From Desulfurococcales archaeon (GTDB lineage: Archaea; Thermoproteota; Thermoprotei_A; Sulfolobales; Acidilobaceae), in assembly GCA_015521705.1 (NCBI GenBank), contig WANR01000038.1, forward strand, positions 46,056-110,055: a stretch of 64,000 bases of DNA, read 5' to 3'. A model generated the notes under the pieces. The model searched no databases, was not told the DNA's origin, and saw nothing but the letters and a program-made list of their open reading frames with translations. How positions within the stretch are numbered: the stretch's first letter is position 1; each line of letters starts with the position of its first letter. Positions 1 through 8,430 of this stretch are shown in pieces. The position numbers and the translations under genes were made by a program.

Positions 1-807
1 TCCTCGATAGTCGTGCGCGAGGGAGTGGAGGTCGTCATATTCCTTAGCGTCCTTTACGCTGTTATACTAGCTACTAGAAGCTATGCCATGATAAAGTTCA
101 TGAGGCTTGGCGTTATATTGTCCGTGCCAGCGGTGCTGGCTACATGGTTCGTGATAGACAGGATCGTGGAGCTGAGCGGCGTTGGTAGGGCCTTTGCAGA
201 AGTGGTACTAACGGCTATTGCCCTGGCCATAATAGGTTTCGTCGGGCTCGAAGCTTTGAGGGCCTTCCGAGGGCCCGAATGGATGGAGTTCGTAAGGGCC
301 AAGATGTGGGACTCAGTTACCTCGGGAAAGGCCTTGGGCATGCTAGCCTTATCATTCACGCTCATTTATAGGGAGGGCTTTGAGCTGGTGCTGTTTTACC
401 AGGTTCTCAAGAGAACCGCTGTAGGCTTCGACTCATATATACTGTCGGGGCTAATAATAGGGCTAGTCGTGATAGCTCTCGTCGCCCTAGCCATAGTAGT
501 GGCGGGCCTGAAACTGCTACCCATGAGGGCCTTTATAGGGTTCTCCGTGGCAGTCACTGCTTACATATCCTTCATGCTTATGGGGAATATCGTGGAGGAG
601 CTCCAGGAGCTAGGATACGTCCGAGAGACCCCCATATACTGGCTTGCAGATAAAGTGTCTCCCACGCTTTCAGACGTAACAGGCATACACCCAACCATAG
701 AAACTATGGCAGCCCAGGCTCTTGTACTAATAGCTTACGCTGCAGCTCTTCTCTACGTGTTTAAGGCCAGGAAAGTCAGTATTTCAAAGATCGCGAGCAC
801 AGAGTAG
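1..807 (+). CDS. FTR1-family high-affinity iron permease (5' partial)
   Basis: This is an integral membrane protein of the FTR1/EfeU iron permease family, which moves iron across the cytoplasmic membrane. Two copies of the family's REGxE iron-binding motif are visible: REGVE encoded at bases 16-30 and REGFE at 370-384, each inside a hydrophobic helix. About six to seven hydrophobic segments follow one another through the protein. The frame is open back to base 1, and the first REGxE would sit at residue 2 if the GTG at 13 were the start. That is too close to the N-terminus for the family, so the gene very probably begins before the window. The stop codon is 5 nt before the ASKHA ATPase gene, implying one transcript. 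The permease assignment is firm. Ferrous versus ferric substrate and the direction of transport are not visible. Confidence 0.85.
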   Translation, partial: SSIVVREGVEVVIFLSVLYAVILATRSYAMIKFMRLGVILSVPAVLATWFVIDRIVELSGVGRAFAEVVLTAIALAIIGFVGLEALRAFRGPEWMEFVRAKMWDSVTSGKALGMLALSFTLIYREGFELVLFYQVLKRTAVGFDSYILSGLIIGLVVIALVALAIVVAGLKLLPMRAFIGFSVAVTAYISFMLMGNIVEELQELGYVRETPIYWLADKVSPTLSDVTGIHPTIETMAAQALVLIAYAAALLYVFKARKVSISKIASTE

Positions 808-812
808 CTGGG

Positions 813-2921
813 GTGTTCCCAGTGGGGAGGATCAGGATAGGGATAGATGTTGGCGGCACATTTACTAAGGCCGTGGCTGTTGATGACGAGTTGGGGGTTA
901 TAGGTAAGGCAGTGGTGCCAACCTCTTATGACTCAGCCTATGGGATCTCAAGCGGCATAGTTGAGGCTTTGACAAAGCTGCTGAGGGATACCGGGATAGA
1001 CCCTAGGGATGTAAGACTAGTAGCCTTCACAACAACCCATAACGTCAACGCTCTTCTCGAGGGTGACACTTCCAGGGTCGGCCTAGTGGTCATGTCTAAG
1101 AGCGAGTACGCCGGGAAGGCCTTAGAGATCACCAGGAGGTCCGAGCTTAAAGTCTCCCCCCACAAGAGCATCGAGATAATATACAAATTCATCGACACCA
1201 CTCAGGGTTTAAGCCCCGGCGATGCTGGCAAGCTGATCGACGAACTGGTAAGGAGGGGCGCCGAGGCTCTTGCAGTAAATGAAGCCTTTGGGGTTGATGA
1301 TCCTCGCAACGAAGAGCTCATAGTAGAGGAGGCCTGGAGGAGAGGAGTACCAGCTATCTCGGGCCACGAGCTCTCCCTCCTCTACGGCTTAGAGGTTAGG
1401 GCTATAACCTCGGTTGTAAATGCCAGTATTATCCCGAAAATGGTTAGCGTTGCAGAGTCTATTGAGAGGGGGGCTAGGAAGCTGGGAATAGACTCCATGA
1501 TAGCTGTTGTGAAGGCTGATGGGGGCATAACGGGCCTTGATACTCTAAAGAAGAAACCAGTTTATACCCTGCTCTCAGGCCCAGCAGCTAGCATGATAGG
1601 GGCCCTTTACTATATGAGTGCTTTCAACGCCGTTGTCGTGGAGGTCGGCGGGACAAGCACTAATGTAGGTATCGTGAAGGAGGGTAGCGTGCCCACCGAT
1701 TATATTAGGGTAATGGACTACCCACTGGCTGTTAGAGGGGTAGACGTTCTAGTCATTGGAGTAGCCGGTGGCAGCATGCCAAGAGTTATGGATGGCGAGA
1801 TAGTAGGTGTGGGTCCTAGAAGTGCTCACATATCAGGGCTCAGGTACTCGGTCTTCGCTGAGCCGCGCGAGATAGAGGACGGGTCGGTCGATATAGTTAG
1901 CCCTATAGAGGGGGATCCGCGTCAGTACCCAGTAATTACTAGTAGAGGCGGCAGATTCGCCGTTACGGTAACTTGTGCCGCTGCAGCGTTAGGAGTTATC
2001 CCTAGGGAGGTGGGCTTTAAGGGTAATAGAGACTCGGCTTTGATAGCGCTCGGTCTCCTTTCCAGGTACCTCAGAACCAGTGCGGAGGACCTGGCCAGGA
2101 GAATCCTTGATCTAGCTTCCATAGAGATTATCGAGGCGGTGAAGTACATGGCCAGGAAGCACGACCTAGAGCTTTCCAAGGCCAAAATACTGGGCGGTGG
2201 TGGCGGTGCCCTTGCCCTGGTCCCCTATGTGGCTCTGAAGCTTGGTGTGCCCTATGAGGTTGGAGATAATGCGGACGTGATTTCTGCACTGGGTGCTGCC
2301 ATAGGCGTCATTACCGAGTCAGTAGAGGTCTCCTCGACAACTTTAGCGAAGCATGGTCTAGCGGAGTTGATGAACCTGGTCTACAGTGCAGTCGTAGAGA
2401 AGGGAGGAGATCCCTCAACTATAACGATTACGAGTGAACGTATACCGGGCAAAAAGTCAGTCAGGATAGTGGCCGTCGGGATGATGCCGCTCAGGAAAGC
2501 CGGGCCTAGAGCTATAGATCGCTCTGAAGCCCTACGCATAGCAGGCTCCATTCTGGAAGCTCCAGGTGACGGGATCTCCGTGTTTATGGAGAGTAAATAC
2601 TACGTGCTAGGCTATAAGAGGAAAAGCGTCATCCCAGGACTAGGCAATGGACAGGTCTCCCTTGTAGTGCTAGACAGGACTGGTAGGGTTCTCCTAAAAG
2701 CTAGAAAAGCCGAATTATACAAAGACGAGGGAGGCGATGTACTAGACACATTGAAGAAGAGGCTTAAAGGAAGCCTCATAGCGCCCGAGATTTACGTAGT
2801 TGACAATGAGAAGTTTATAGACCTTTCATTCATAGCATCCCCCAAACAGTTGGTTCAGGCCCTGGAATCTGTTCTGAGAGATCATAAGGGGAGAGCCCTG
2901 GTTATCGTGAAAAGGGGGTAG
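813..2921 (+). CDS. Hydantoinase/oxoprolinase-family ASKHA ATPase linked to FTR1
   Basis: This 702-residue protein has the actin/hexokinase-like fold of hydantoinase A and acetone carboxylase. The first phosphate loop is GIDVGGTFTK near residues 9-18, the second is EVGGTST near 276-284, and a glycine-rich adenosine segment (GGGGGAL) lies near 460. Beyond about residue 540 comes a C-terminal region that does not match the HyuA pattern. There is no HyuB subunit next to it. It is instead sandwiched 5 nt after an FTR1 permease and 3 nt before a small membrane-anchored protein, so it is unlikely to be an ordinary hydantoinase. The GTG start at 813 is the first in the gap. A second GTG at 822 is possible. 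Family membership is sure. A role in energising or assembling the iron permease is inference from gene order only. Confidence 0.75.
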   Translation: MFPVGRIRIGIDVGGTFTKAVAVDDELGVIGKAVVPTSYDSAYGISSGIVEALTKLLRDTGIDPRDVRLVAFTTTHNVNALLEGDTSRVGLVVMSKSEYAGKALEITRRSELKVSPHKSIEIIYKFIDTTQGLSPGDAGKLIDELVRRGAEALAVNEAFGVDDPRNEELIVEEAWRRGVPAISGHELSLLYGLEVRAITSVVNASIIPKMVSVAESIERGARKLGIDSMIAVVKADGGITGLDTLKKKPVYTLLSGPAASMIGALYYMSAFNAVVVEVGGTSTNVGIVKEGSVPTDYIRVMDYPLAVRGVDVLVIGVAGGSMPRVMDGEIVGVGPRSAHISGLRYSVFAEPREIEDGSVDIVSPIEGDPRQYPVITSRGGRFAVTVTCAAAALGVIPREVGFKGNRDSALIALGLLSRYLRTSAEDLARRILDLASIEIIEAVKYMARKHDLELSKAKILGGGGGALALVPYVALKLGVPYEVGDNADVISALGAAIGVITESVEVSSTTLAKHGLAELMNLVYSAVVEKGGDPSTITITSERIPGKKSVRIVAVGMMPLRKAGPRAIDRSEALRIAGSILEAPGDGISVFMESKYYVLGYKRKSVIPGLGNGQVSLVVLDRTGRVLLKARKAELYKDEGGDVLDTLKKRLKGSLIAPEIYVVDNEKFIDLSFIASPKQLVQALESVLRDHKGRALVIVKRG

Positions 2922-2924
2922 GGA

Positions 2925-3380
2925 ATGGCTGTCAGGGTACCTTATAAGGAGAGGAAAAGGCGCCAAAAAATAATACTATCGCTACTAATAGTAGTGGCTC
3001 TGCTAGCCATAACGGCTATAATGATACTAGGATCCCGGGGTGAGGAACCTGTAGGTGTGGGGCCAAAGCTGAAAGACCTAAAAAGCGCATTAGACCTCCT
3101 CACGATAGAATACACTGAAGCAGTCTCCGATGGTAGGGTGGTTCTGGGAAGCGAGTACGAGGTGTCTAAGAACCTTACAGAAAGAGCCATTAGACTGTAC
3201 CAGGAAATAAGGAACGAGCTAGACTCAGTCTCGCCAGAGCTCTCTGAGAGGCTATGGAAGACTCTCCAAGAGCTTAGAAACGCCGTGTATAACCGGGAGA
3301 ACCCTGAAATTGTTGACAGACTTGTTAAAGAAGCCATTAGTAGTATAGACTTGATACTAGAACGCCTGGGATCTACATAA
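2925..3380 (+). CDS. Membrane-anchored helical protein resembling the FTR1 extracytoplasmic domain
   Basis: The 151-residue protein has a basic N-terminus (residues 1-15), one transmembrane helix (about 16-37), and a soluble, mostly helical domain outside the membrane. The segment LLTIEYTEAVSDGRV followed by a Glu-Tyr pair resembles the region I recall from the N-terminal extracytoplasmic domain of bacterial FTR1 permeases (LLDYxxVDYxxAVxxGxVxxxxEY). In bacteria that domain is fused to the permease; here it would be a separate polypeptide in the same operon. The ATG is preceded by a GGGGGT Shine-Dalgarno-like run that overlaps the end of the ATPase gene, so translation is probably coupled. 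Gene reality is well supported. The FTR1-domain match is pattern recognition and needs a profile search. Confidence 0.7.
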   Translation: MAVRVPYKERKRRQKIILSLLIVVALLAITAIMILGSRGEEPVGVGPKLKDLKSALDLLTIEYTEAVSDGRVVLGSEYEVSKNLTERAIRLYQEIRNELDSVSPELSERLWKTLQELRNAVYNRENPEIVDRLVKEAISSIDLILERLGST

Positions 3381-3686
3381 GCCCTATAAATGGGGGAGGC
3401 TCGGTGTTACTTCTCCATGTTTTCTAGCCGACGGAGGGCACAGGGAGGTTCTCTTTACTGTCTAGGCTCCGACTAGTTTATAGTTACTATCTTGTCGTTG
3501 ACCATAGAGCTCTATACCTCTAAATTCCTACCTAAGGGAATGTAAGGTTTTTGTATAAAACATGTGAGTGGGGTCGAAGCATATTTTTGGAACTAGGTTT
3601 AAGGTGCCTAAGATTGTATGAACTATAAATTTCTTGGCAGACTTCCGCGTTTCCCGGGTATATTGCCTGCTTGTGGGGAGGATTGT
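3381..3686. other. Intergenic region between the FTR1 and HyuAB operons
   Basis: This spacer of about 300 bases contains no convincing gene. It has TATA-like elements (TTTATAG near 3476, TGTATAAAA near 3552, CTATAAATTT at 3622-3631). The last of these is well placed for the GTG start of hyuA at 3687. No tRNA-like fold, long inverted repeat or mobile-element end was seen. Confidence 0.5.
3622..3681 (+). promoter_or_regulatory. Probable promoter and ribosome binding site of hyuA
   Basis: CTATAAATTT at 3622-3631 fits an archaeal TATA box. A start about 26 nt downstream would give a leader of roughly 30 nt ending in GGGGAGG (3675-3681), a strong Shine-Dalgarno 5 nt before the GTG at 3687. This decides against the upstream ATG at 3618, which lies on top of the TATA box. 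Confidence 0.5.
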
Positions 3687-5735
3687 GTGAGGGTAGGGGT
3701 TGACGTAGGAGGCACCTTTACAGACTTGGTTGTATTCAACGAGGATAGTGGTGATTTGAGGGCGTTAAAGGTTCTCTCGACTCCTAAAGAGCCCTGGAGG
3801 GGGGTTCTCGCCGCCATTATGGGGGCCGCTGAGCCTTCCAGGGTCACGATTATTGTTCATGCAACCACTCTTGGCGCTAACATGCTATTGGGCCAGGCTG
3901 GGCTGGAGCCTCCTAGCATGTTGCTGCTAACCAATAAAGGGTTCAGGGACGTCTTGGAGATAGGCAGGCAGAACAGGCCGGAGCTCTACAACCTGTTCTT
4001 TGAAAAGCCAAAGCCCCTGATACCCCGAGAGAGAAGAGTAGGGGTTAGGGGGAGGATAGGCCCGCGGGGGGAGATTATTGAAGGCCTAGACAAGGACGAG
4101 ATCAGGGAGACGGCTAGGAAGTGGTGCGGCCATGTCAAAGTCTTTGTGGTGTCCTTCCTAAACAGCCACGTGAACCCTGTACACGAGACAGAGGCTGAGA
4201 GGCTCATTAGGGAGGCATGCCCTGGCTCTATAGTGGTTACTGGGAGCAGCGTGGATCCCCAGGAGAAGGAGTATGAGAGAACCAGCACGGCAGTAGTCAA
4301 TGCAGCCCTTAAACCTCTGCTTTCGAGGTACCTAGAGAGGCTTCACTTAGACCTGAAAAGGGAAGGCTTTAGGGGCAGTCTACTGCTTATGCAGAGCAAT
4401 GGAGGGATAGCCTCGCTGGGCCAGGCCATTGAGAGGCCAGCCGCTTTCATAGAGAGCGGGCCCGCGGCTGGCGCCCTAGCCGTTTCCTACTTTGCCAGGA
4501 TTCATGGAGTTGCCAGGGCTCTGGGCTTCGACATGGGAGGCACTACTGCCAAGGCCTCCAGCATAGTCGGCGGTGAGCCTCTAGTTGTTGACGAATACGA
4601 GGTAGGGGCTAGAATCCACATGGGGAGGGTTCTGAGGGGGTCAGGCTACACGGTCAGGTACCCCCACATAGACGTTGTTGAAGTGAGTGCTGGGGGAGGC
4701 ACCATAGCGTGGGTAGACCCGGGAGGGTCTCTAAGGGTTGGCCCGGTTAGTGCAGGCGCAGACCCCGGCCCAGCGTGTTATGGGCGGGGCGGCGAAAAGC
4801 CCACGATAACGGATGCCAACCTGGTTCTTGGAAGGCTACCAGAAAAGATAGCTGGCGGCTCCATTAGGCTCCGCAGGGACCTGGCTTTGAGGGCTCTGAA
4901 GGCTCTTGCCGAGAAGATCGGAGTAGACGTCTTCGAGGCCGCATGGTCGGTTGTCAGAGTAGCCAATACAGTTATGGCCAGGGCCCTGAAGCTTGTGACG
5001 TTTGAGAGGGGACATGACGCGCGCGAGTTTAAGCTATACGCCTTTGGCGGGGCGGGCCCCATGCATGCCGCAGAGCTAGCAGAGGAGCTGGGGATCTCCG
5101 AGATAATAGTGCCACCCTATCCCGGCGTCTTCTCCTCTCTAGGGCTACTCCTGGCCGACTATAGGCATGATTTCTACAAGGCCGTGGAGGCGAGCGCTAC
5201 TGATCCCTCCACGGAAGAGAAGGTTAACAAGGTGATCGAGGAGTTATCGGGGAAAGCCGTTGAGACCCTCCGCTCTGAGGGTATAGGCATGGAGAGGTCG
5301 AGAATAGTCGCAGCTCTCGACATGAGATATGAGGGCCAGTCCCACACTCTCAAGGTAGCCTATAACGGGTCCCTAAGTGAGGCAGCTAGGAGGTTCGAGG
5401 AGCTTCACGAGACGAGATACGGGTATAGGCTCCCCGGCGAGGACGTCATTGTAGTCAACGCCAGGGTTACGGCGTTCGGTGTCACGGGGAAGCCAAGGCT
5501 CCCCAGATCCAAGCCTGCAGGCCCCCTCCACCCCCGGCCGTCCTCGAGGCGAGAGGCCTTCTTCCCGCGTGATGGGTGGGTCCCGGCTCTTGTCTATGAG
5601 AGGCCTAAGCTCAGGCCCGGATCCCTGGTTACCGGCCCCTCAATAATAGAGGATAGCGACAGTACTATCGTGATCCCTCCGGGTCATACTGCAAGGGTTG
5701 CCGAGGACTACTCAATATGGGTGAGGAGGGGGTAG
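3687..5735 (+). CDS. Hydantoinase/5-oxoprolinase subunit A (HyuA-type)
   Basis: This is subunit A of an ATP-dependent cyclic-amide hydrolase (N-methylhydantoinase/5-oxoprolinase family), a cytoplasmic enzyme that normally works with the B subunit encoded just downstream. The N-terminus reads VRVGVDVGGTFTDLV, the first ASKHA phosphate loop. The second, FDMGGTTAK, is near residue 275, and the AGADPGPACYG motif typical of the family is near residue 360. The ATG at 3618 would add 23 residues, but the family normally starts right at this motif, and GGGGAGG sits 5 nt before the GTG at 3687. The hyuB start lies 4 nt after the stop. The substrate (hydantoins, 5-oxoproline, or another cyclic amide) cannot be read from the sequence. 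Confidence 0.85.
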   Translation: MRVGVDVGGTFTDLVVFNEDSGDLRALKVLSTPKEPWRGVLAAIMGAAEPSRVTIIVHATTLGANMLLGQAGLEPPSMLLLTNKGFRDVLEIGRQNRPELYNLFFEKPKPLIPRERRVGVRGRIGPRGEIIEGLDKDEIRETARKWCGHVKVFVVSFLNSHVNPVHETEAERLIREACPGSIVVTGSSVDPQEKEYERTSTAVVNAALKPLLSRYLERLHLDLKREGFRGSLLLMQSNGGIASLGQAIERPAAFIESGPAAGALAVSYFARIHGVARALGFDMGGTTAKASSIVGGEPLVVDEYEVGARIHMGRVLRGSGYTVRYPHIDVVEVSAGGGTIAWVDPGGSLRVGPVSAGADPGPACYGRGGEKPTITDANLVLGRLPEKIAGGSIRLRRDLALRALKALAEKIGVDVFEAAWSVVRVANTVMARALKLVTFERGHDAREFKLYAFGGAGPMHAAELAEELGISEIIVPPYPGVFSSLGLLLADYRHDFYKAVEASATDPSTEEKVNKVIEELSGKAVETLRSEGIGMERSRIVAALDMRYEGQSHTLKVAYNGSLSEAARRFEELHETRYGYRLPGEDVIVVNARVTAFGVTGKPRLPRSKPAGPLHPRPSSRREAFFPRDGWVPALVYERPKLRPGSLVTGPSIIEDSDSTIVIPPGHTARVAEDYSIWVRRG

Positions 5736-5739
5736 CCCT

Positions 5740-7398
5740 GTGACTGGGAGCCTCGACGCGGCCACTGTAGAGGTGATACGCAACACCGCAATCTCTATCT
5801 CCGAGGAGATGGGCGTCGCGTTGAGAAACGCCTCATTCAGCCCCAATATAAGGGACAGGCTCGACTACTCCTGCGCAATCCTGGATCCCGGGGGGAATCT
5901 TGTAGCCCAGGCCGAGCACATACCAGTACATCTTGGCAGCATGAGTGTGGGGGTCAAGAGCTTGGCCGAGTACCTGGAAAGTGAAGGCACCAGCATGGAG
6001 CCGGGTGATGTTGTGCTCACCAATGACCCGTACATAGCTGGAACCCATCTAAACGACGTCCTAGCAGTTAAGCCGGTCTACTATCAAGGGAGGCTGGTCG
6101 CTTTCGTCGCCAACAAGGCGCACCACGTGGATATTGGTGGAGCCGTTCCCGGGAGCATAGGTGCTGCTAGGGAGCTGAGAGAGGAGGGCCTTGTCATTGA
6201 GCCCGTGAAGATCGTGGAGAGGGGAAGGGTTAGGTGGGATCTCGTGAAGCTGTTTGAGGCAAATGTCAGGACGCCTAGGTACCTGAGAGGAGACCTCATG
6301 GCTCAGATCGCATCATTGAACGTGGGCGAGGCCAGGCTACGCGAGGCCGCAGGCAGGCATGGCGTGGACACCATGCTGGGGGCTTGGCCGCGGCTGATAG
6401 ATCACGCCGAGAGGTATGCGAGGGCTAGGATCAGGGAGCTACCCGAGAGTTCCCGGGGATTCTTCGAGGCTAGGGACTACGTAGAGTCCAGCAGCGGGTC
6501 CCTCCTAGAGCTGAGGTTGAGGCTGGCCATCCGCCATGACAGTGTCGAGGCTGACTATACTGGCTCCTCGAGGCAGGTCGAGGAGCCCTTAAACGCTGTC
6601 TACGGCGTCACTGTGGCTGCCACGGTTTTTGCCTTGAAGTCGGTGATAGACCCGGAAATGCCTATGAATCAGGGTTTCTTCCGCGCCGTGTCTATACGGG
6701 CCCCTGAGGGAACCATAGTGAACCCTGTTAAACCAGCCCCGGTGGGTGGAGGTAACGTGGAGACGAGCCAGAGAATAGCCGATGTGGTTCTAAGAGCCCT
6801 GGCACAGGCCCTGCCGGAAAGAGTGCCTGCAGCGAGCTGTGGTACAATGAGCAATGTGATGGTTGGGGGTAGGGGATGGGCGTTCTACGAGACCATAGCC
6901 TGCGGGTCAGGGGCCAGGCCGGGCTCAGACGGTGTAGACGGCGTCCACACTAACATGACTAACACACTCAACACGCCCATAGAGGTGATAGAAAAAGAGT
7001 ACCCGATACTCTTCAAGTCCTACGAGCTAAGGCCGGACAGCGGGGGTCCCGGCGAGTACAGGGGAGGCCTCGGAGTAGTGAGGTCTTTCACCGCGCTAGA
7101 AGACGGAGTAATGGTAACCATATACGCTGAGAGAGCGCTGACCAGGCCCTGGGGCCTGAAAGGCGGGCGCCCCGGGCAGGGTTTCACGGCAAAAATAATA
7201 AGGTCCAGCGGCGCCGTGGAGAAGCTACACTCAAAACAAACAGCAACGCTAAACAGGGGAGACACGATAGTAATAGAAACGCCAGGCGGGGGAGGCTACG
7301 GCGAGCCCTGTAAAAGGCGCAGAGAACTAGTACTCAGAGACCTGGCAGAAGGTAAAATAACCAGGGAGGCAGCCCTGCAGGAATACTGCACCCAGTAA
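5740..7398 (+). CDS. Hydantoinase/5-oxoprolinase subunit B (HyuB-type)
   Basis: This 552-residue subunit B pairs with the HyuA encoded immediately upstream. It carries the family landmarks DPYIAGTHLNDV, KAHHVDIGG, a glycine-rich GGGNVETSQR segment and a C-terminal TPGGGGYGEP. Length is normal for HyuB. The GTG start at 5740 follows the hyuA stop by 4 nt and is preceded by the GGAGGGGG run at the end of hyuA, so the two are translationally coupled. The last 200 bases are clearly richer in A than the first half of the gene, a trend seen in many genes of this window. The substrate is unknown. Confidence 0.85.
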   Translation: MTGSLDAATVEVIRNTAISISEEMGVALRNASFSPNIRDRLDYSCAILDPGGNLVAQAEHIPVHLGSMSVGVKSLAEYLESEGTSMEPGDVVLTNDPYIAGTHLNDVLAVKPVYYQGRLVAFVANKAHHVDIGGAVPGSIGAARELREEGLVIEPVKIVERGRVRWDLVKLFEANVRTPRYLRGDLMAQIASLNVGEARLREAAGRHGVDTMLGAWPRLIDHAERYARARIRELPESSRGFFEARDYVESSSGSLLELRLRLAIRHDSVEADYTGSSRQVEEPLNAVYGVTVAATVFALKSVIDPEMPMNQGFFRAVSIRAPEGTIVNPVKPAPVGGGNVETSQRIADVVLRALAQALPERVPAASCGTMSNVMVGGRGWAFYETIACGSGARPGSDGVDGVHTNMTNTLNTPIEVIEKEYPILFKSYELRPDSGGPGEYRGGLGVVRSFTALEDGVMVTIYAERALTRPWGLKGGRPGQGFTAKIIRSSGAVEKLHSKQTATLNRGDTIVIETPGGGGYGEPCKRRRELVLRDLAEGKITREAALQEYCTQ

Positions 7399-7423
7399 AA
7401 GCGCCTAGGAAAACTGATACAGC

Positions 7424-8284
7424 CTAGTTTCTGGACACGAGCCAAGTCTCCAGGGGGATCCCCCTTAACAGGTCTTTCCAGGGCGTGGCTATTCTTCTAG
7501 GCTTCTGAGCTACTATGACTTTAGAGGGGTAGCCCCGCTCTATGTAGTCGAGCACCTCTACGTTTTCGTAGAAGATCCATGAAAGCGACACTATCTGGCT
7601 TAGCTCCCACAGCCTCGACTCAGCCACGCCCAGGTACTCTAGCCCTGGGAGTTTATAGACCAGCCTTTTCTGGACCCCCCTGCGCGCATCGTACTCTCTA
7701 TAGATTGTCAGGAGTCCTCCCTCTACCATGATGTGCCTGAAGCTGTTGTTTACGAGGATCCAAGGCAGCAGGTCTTTCTGTTGTATTATTAATGCTCCAT
7801 CGGCCGCTTGTACCTCCCGCACACCAGATAGGAGGAGTACGGCCTTGTACACGTCCAGGTGCGGCATAGAGCTCCCCCAGCATATTACCAGGTCAAACTC
7901 TTGCTCCCCCAGTTCAGGGAGCCTTGAGGCATCCGCCCTAGCATACCTAACCCTAGCATGCTCCTCCAGGCCCGCTACCCGTGCCCATTCGAGTGCCAGG
8001 CCTAGCTCTTCTTCTCTCAGGTCTGTAACTAGTAGTTCAACGCTGGCCCCTCTAAGCGATAGAGCTTTAGCAAAGGCTACGCCGGCAATGCCAGAGCCCG
8101 CCATTATGTCCAGGATCCTAATCCTCCCCTTTTCGGGGAGACCAGCCAGGGGGCCCTTGTCTAGGAGTGTTTCCGCGAGGCGTAGTATATCGTTGAACCT
8201 CTCGCGGGCCACGGGATCTTTGGGCCTTGAGGGCCACCCCAGCCCTCTATAGAGAGCTTCCAAGTCGACCATTTCTCCTTCCAT
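7424..8284 (-). CDS. Class I SAM-dependent methyltransferase
   Basis: This 286-residue cytoplasmic enzyme has a Rossmann methyltransferase core. SAM-binding motif I is ILDIMAGSGIAG near residues 53-64, an acidic LVTDLR strand follows near 87, and motif IV-like DLVICWGSS lies near 131. The target is not recognisable. The ATG at 8284 is the outer start; the ATG at 8272 (residue 5) has AAGGAG just before it and may be the real one. It is convergent with hyuB and divergent from the prolyl oligopeptidase gene. A minus-strand TATA-like stretch lies near 8338-8350 in the shared spacer. Confidence 0.75.
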   Translation of the reverse strand: MEGEMVDLEALYRGLGWPSRPKDPVARERFNDILRLAETLLDKGPLAGLPEKGRIRILDIMAGSGIAGVAFAKALSLRGASVELLVTDLREEELGLALEWARVAGLEEHARVRYARADASRLPELGEQEFDLVICWGSSMPHLDVYKAVLLLSGVREVQAADGALIIQQKDLLPWILVNNSFRHIMVEGGLLTIYREYDARRGVQKRLVYKLPGLEYLGVAESRLWELSQIVSLSWIFYENVEVLDYIERGYPSKVIVAQKPRRIATPWKDLLRGIPLETWLVSRN

Positions 8285-8395
8285 TGCCAGCCCCTCTCCC
8301 GACAGCTCATTCCCCGCTTGCCCAGGCGCTCTTGGACTAAAATATTGTTATAGAATGAAATATTAGAATACTCCCGCCGCCGGCGCCTGCTACAG

Positions 8396-8405
8396 CTTAA
8401 GATAA
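8396..8405 (+). promoter_or_regulatory. TATA-like element of the prolyl oligopeptidase gene
   Basis: CTTAAGATAA at 8396-8405 is centred about 30 nt upstream of the TTG start at 8431. This spacing is expected for a nearly leaderless crenarchaeal transcript. No Shine-Dalgarno precedes that start, which agrees with leaderless initiation. Confidence 0.4.
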
Positions 8406-8430
8406 ATAGTCCTCCTGCGCACTGCCTGCC

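Noticed and set aside
3618..3686. ATG at 3618 as the hyuA start
   Set aside because: It lies at a TATA-like box, adds an atypical 23-residue leader and lacks a ribosome binding site, whereas GTG 3687 has GGGGAGG.
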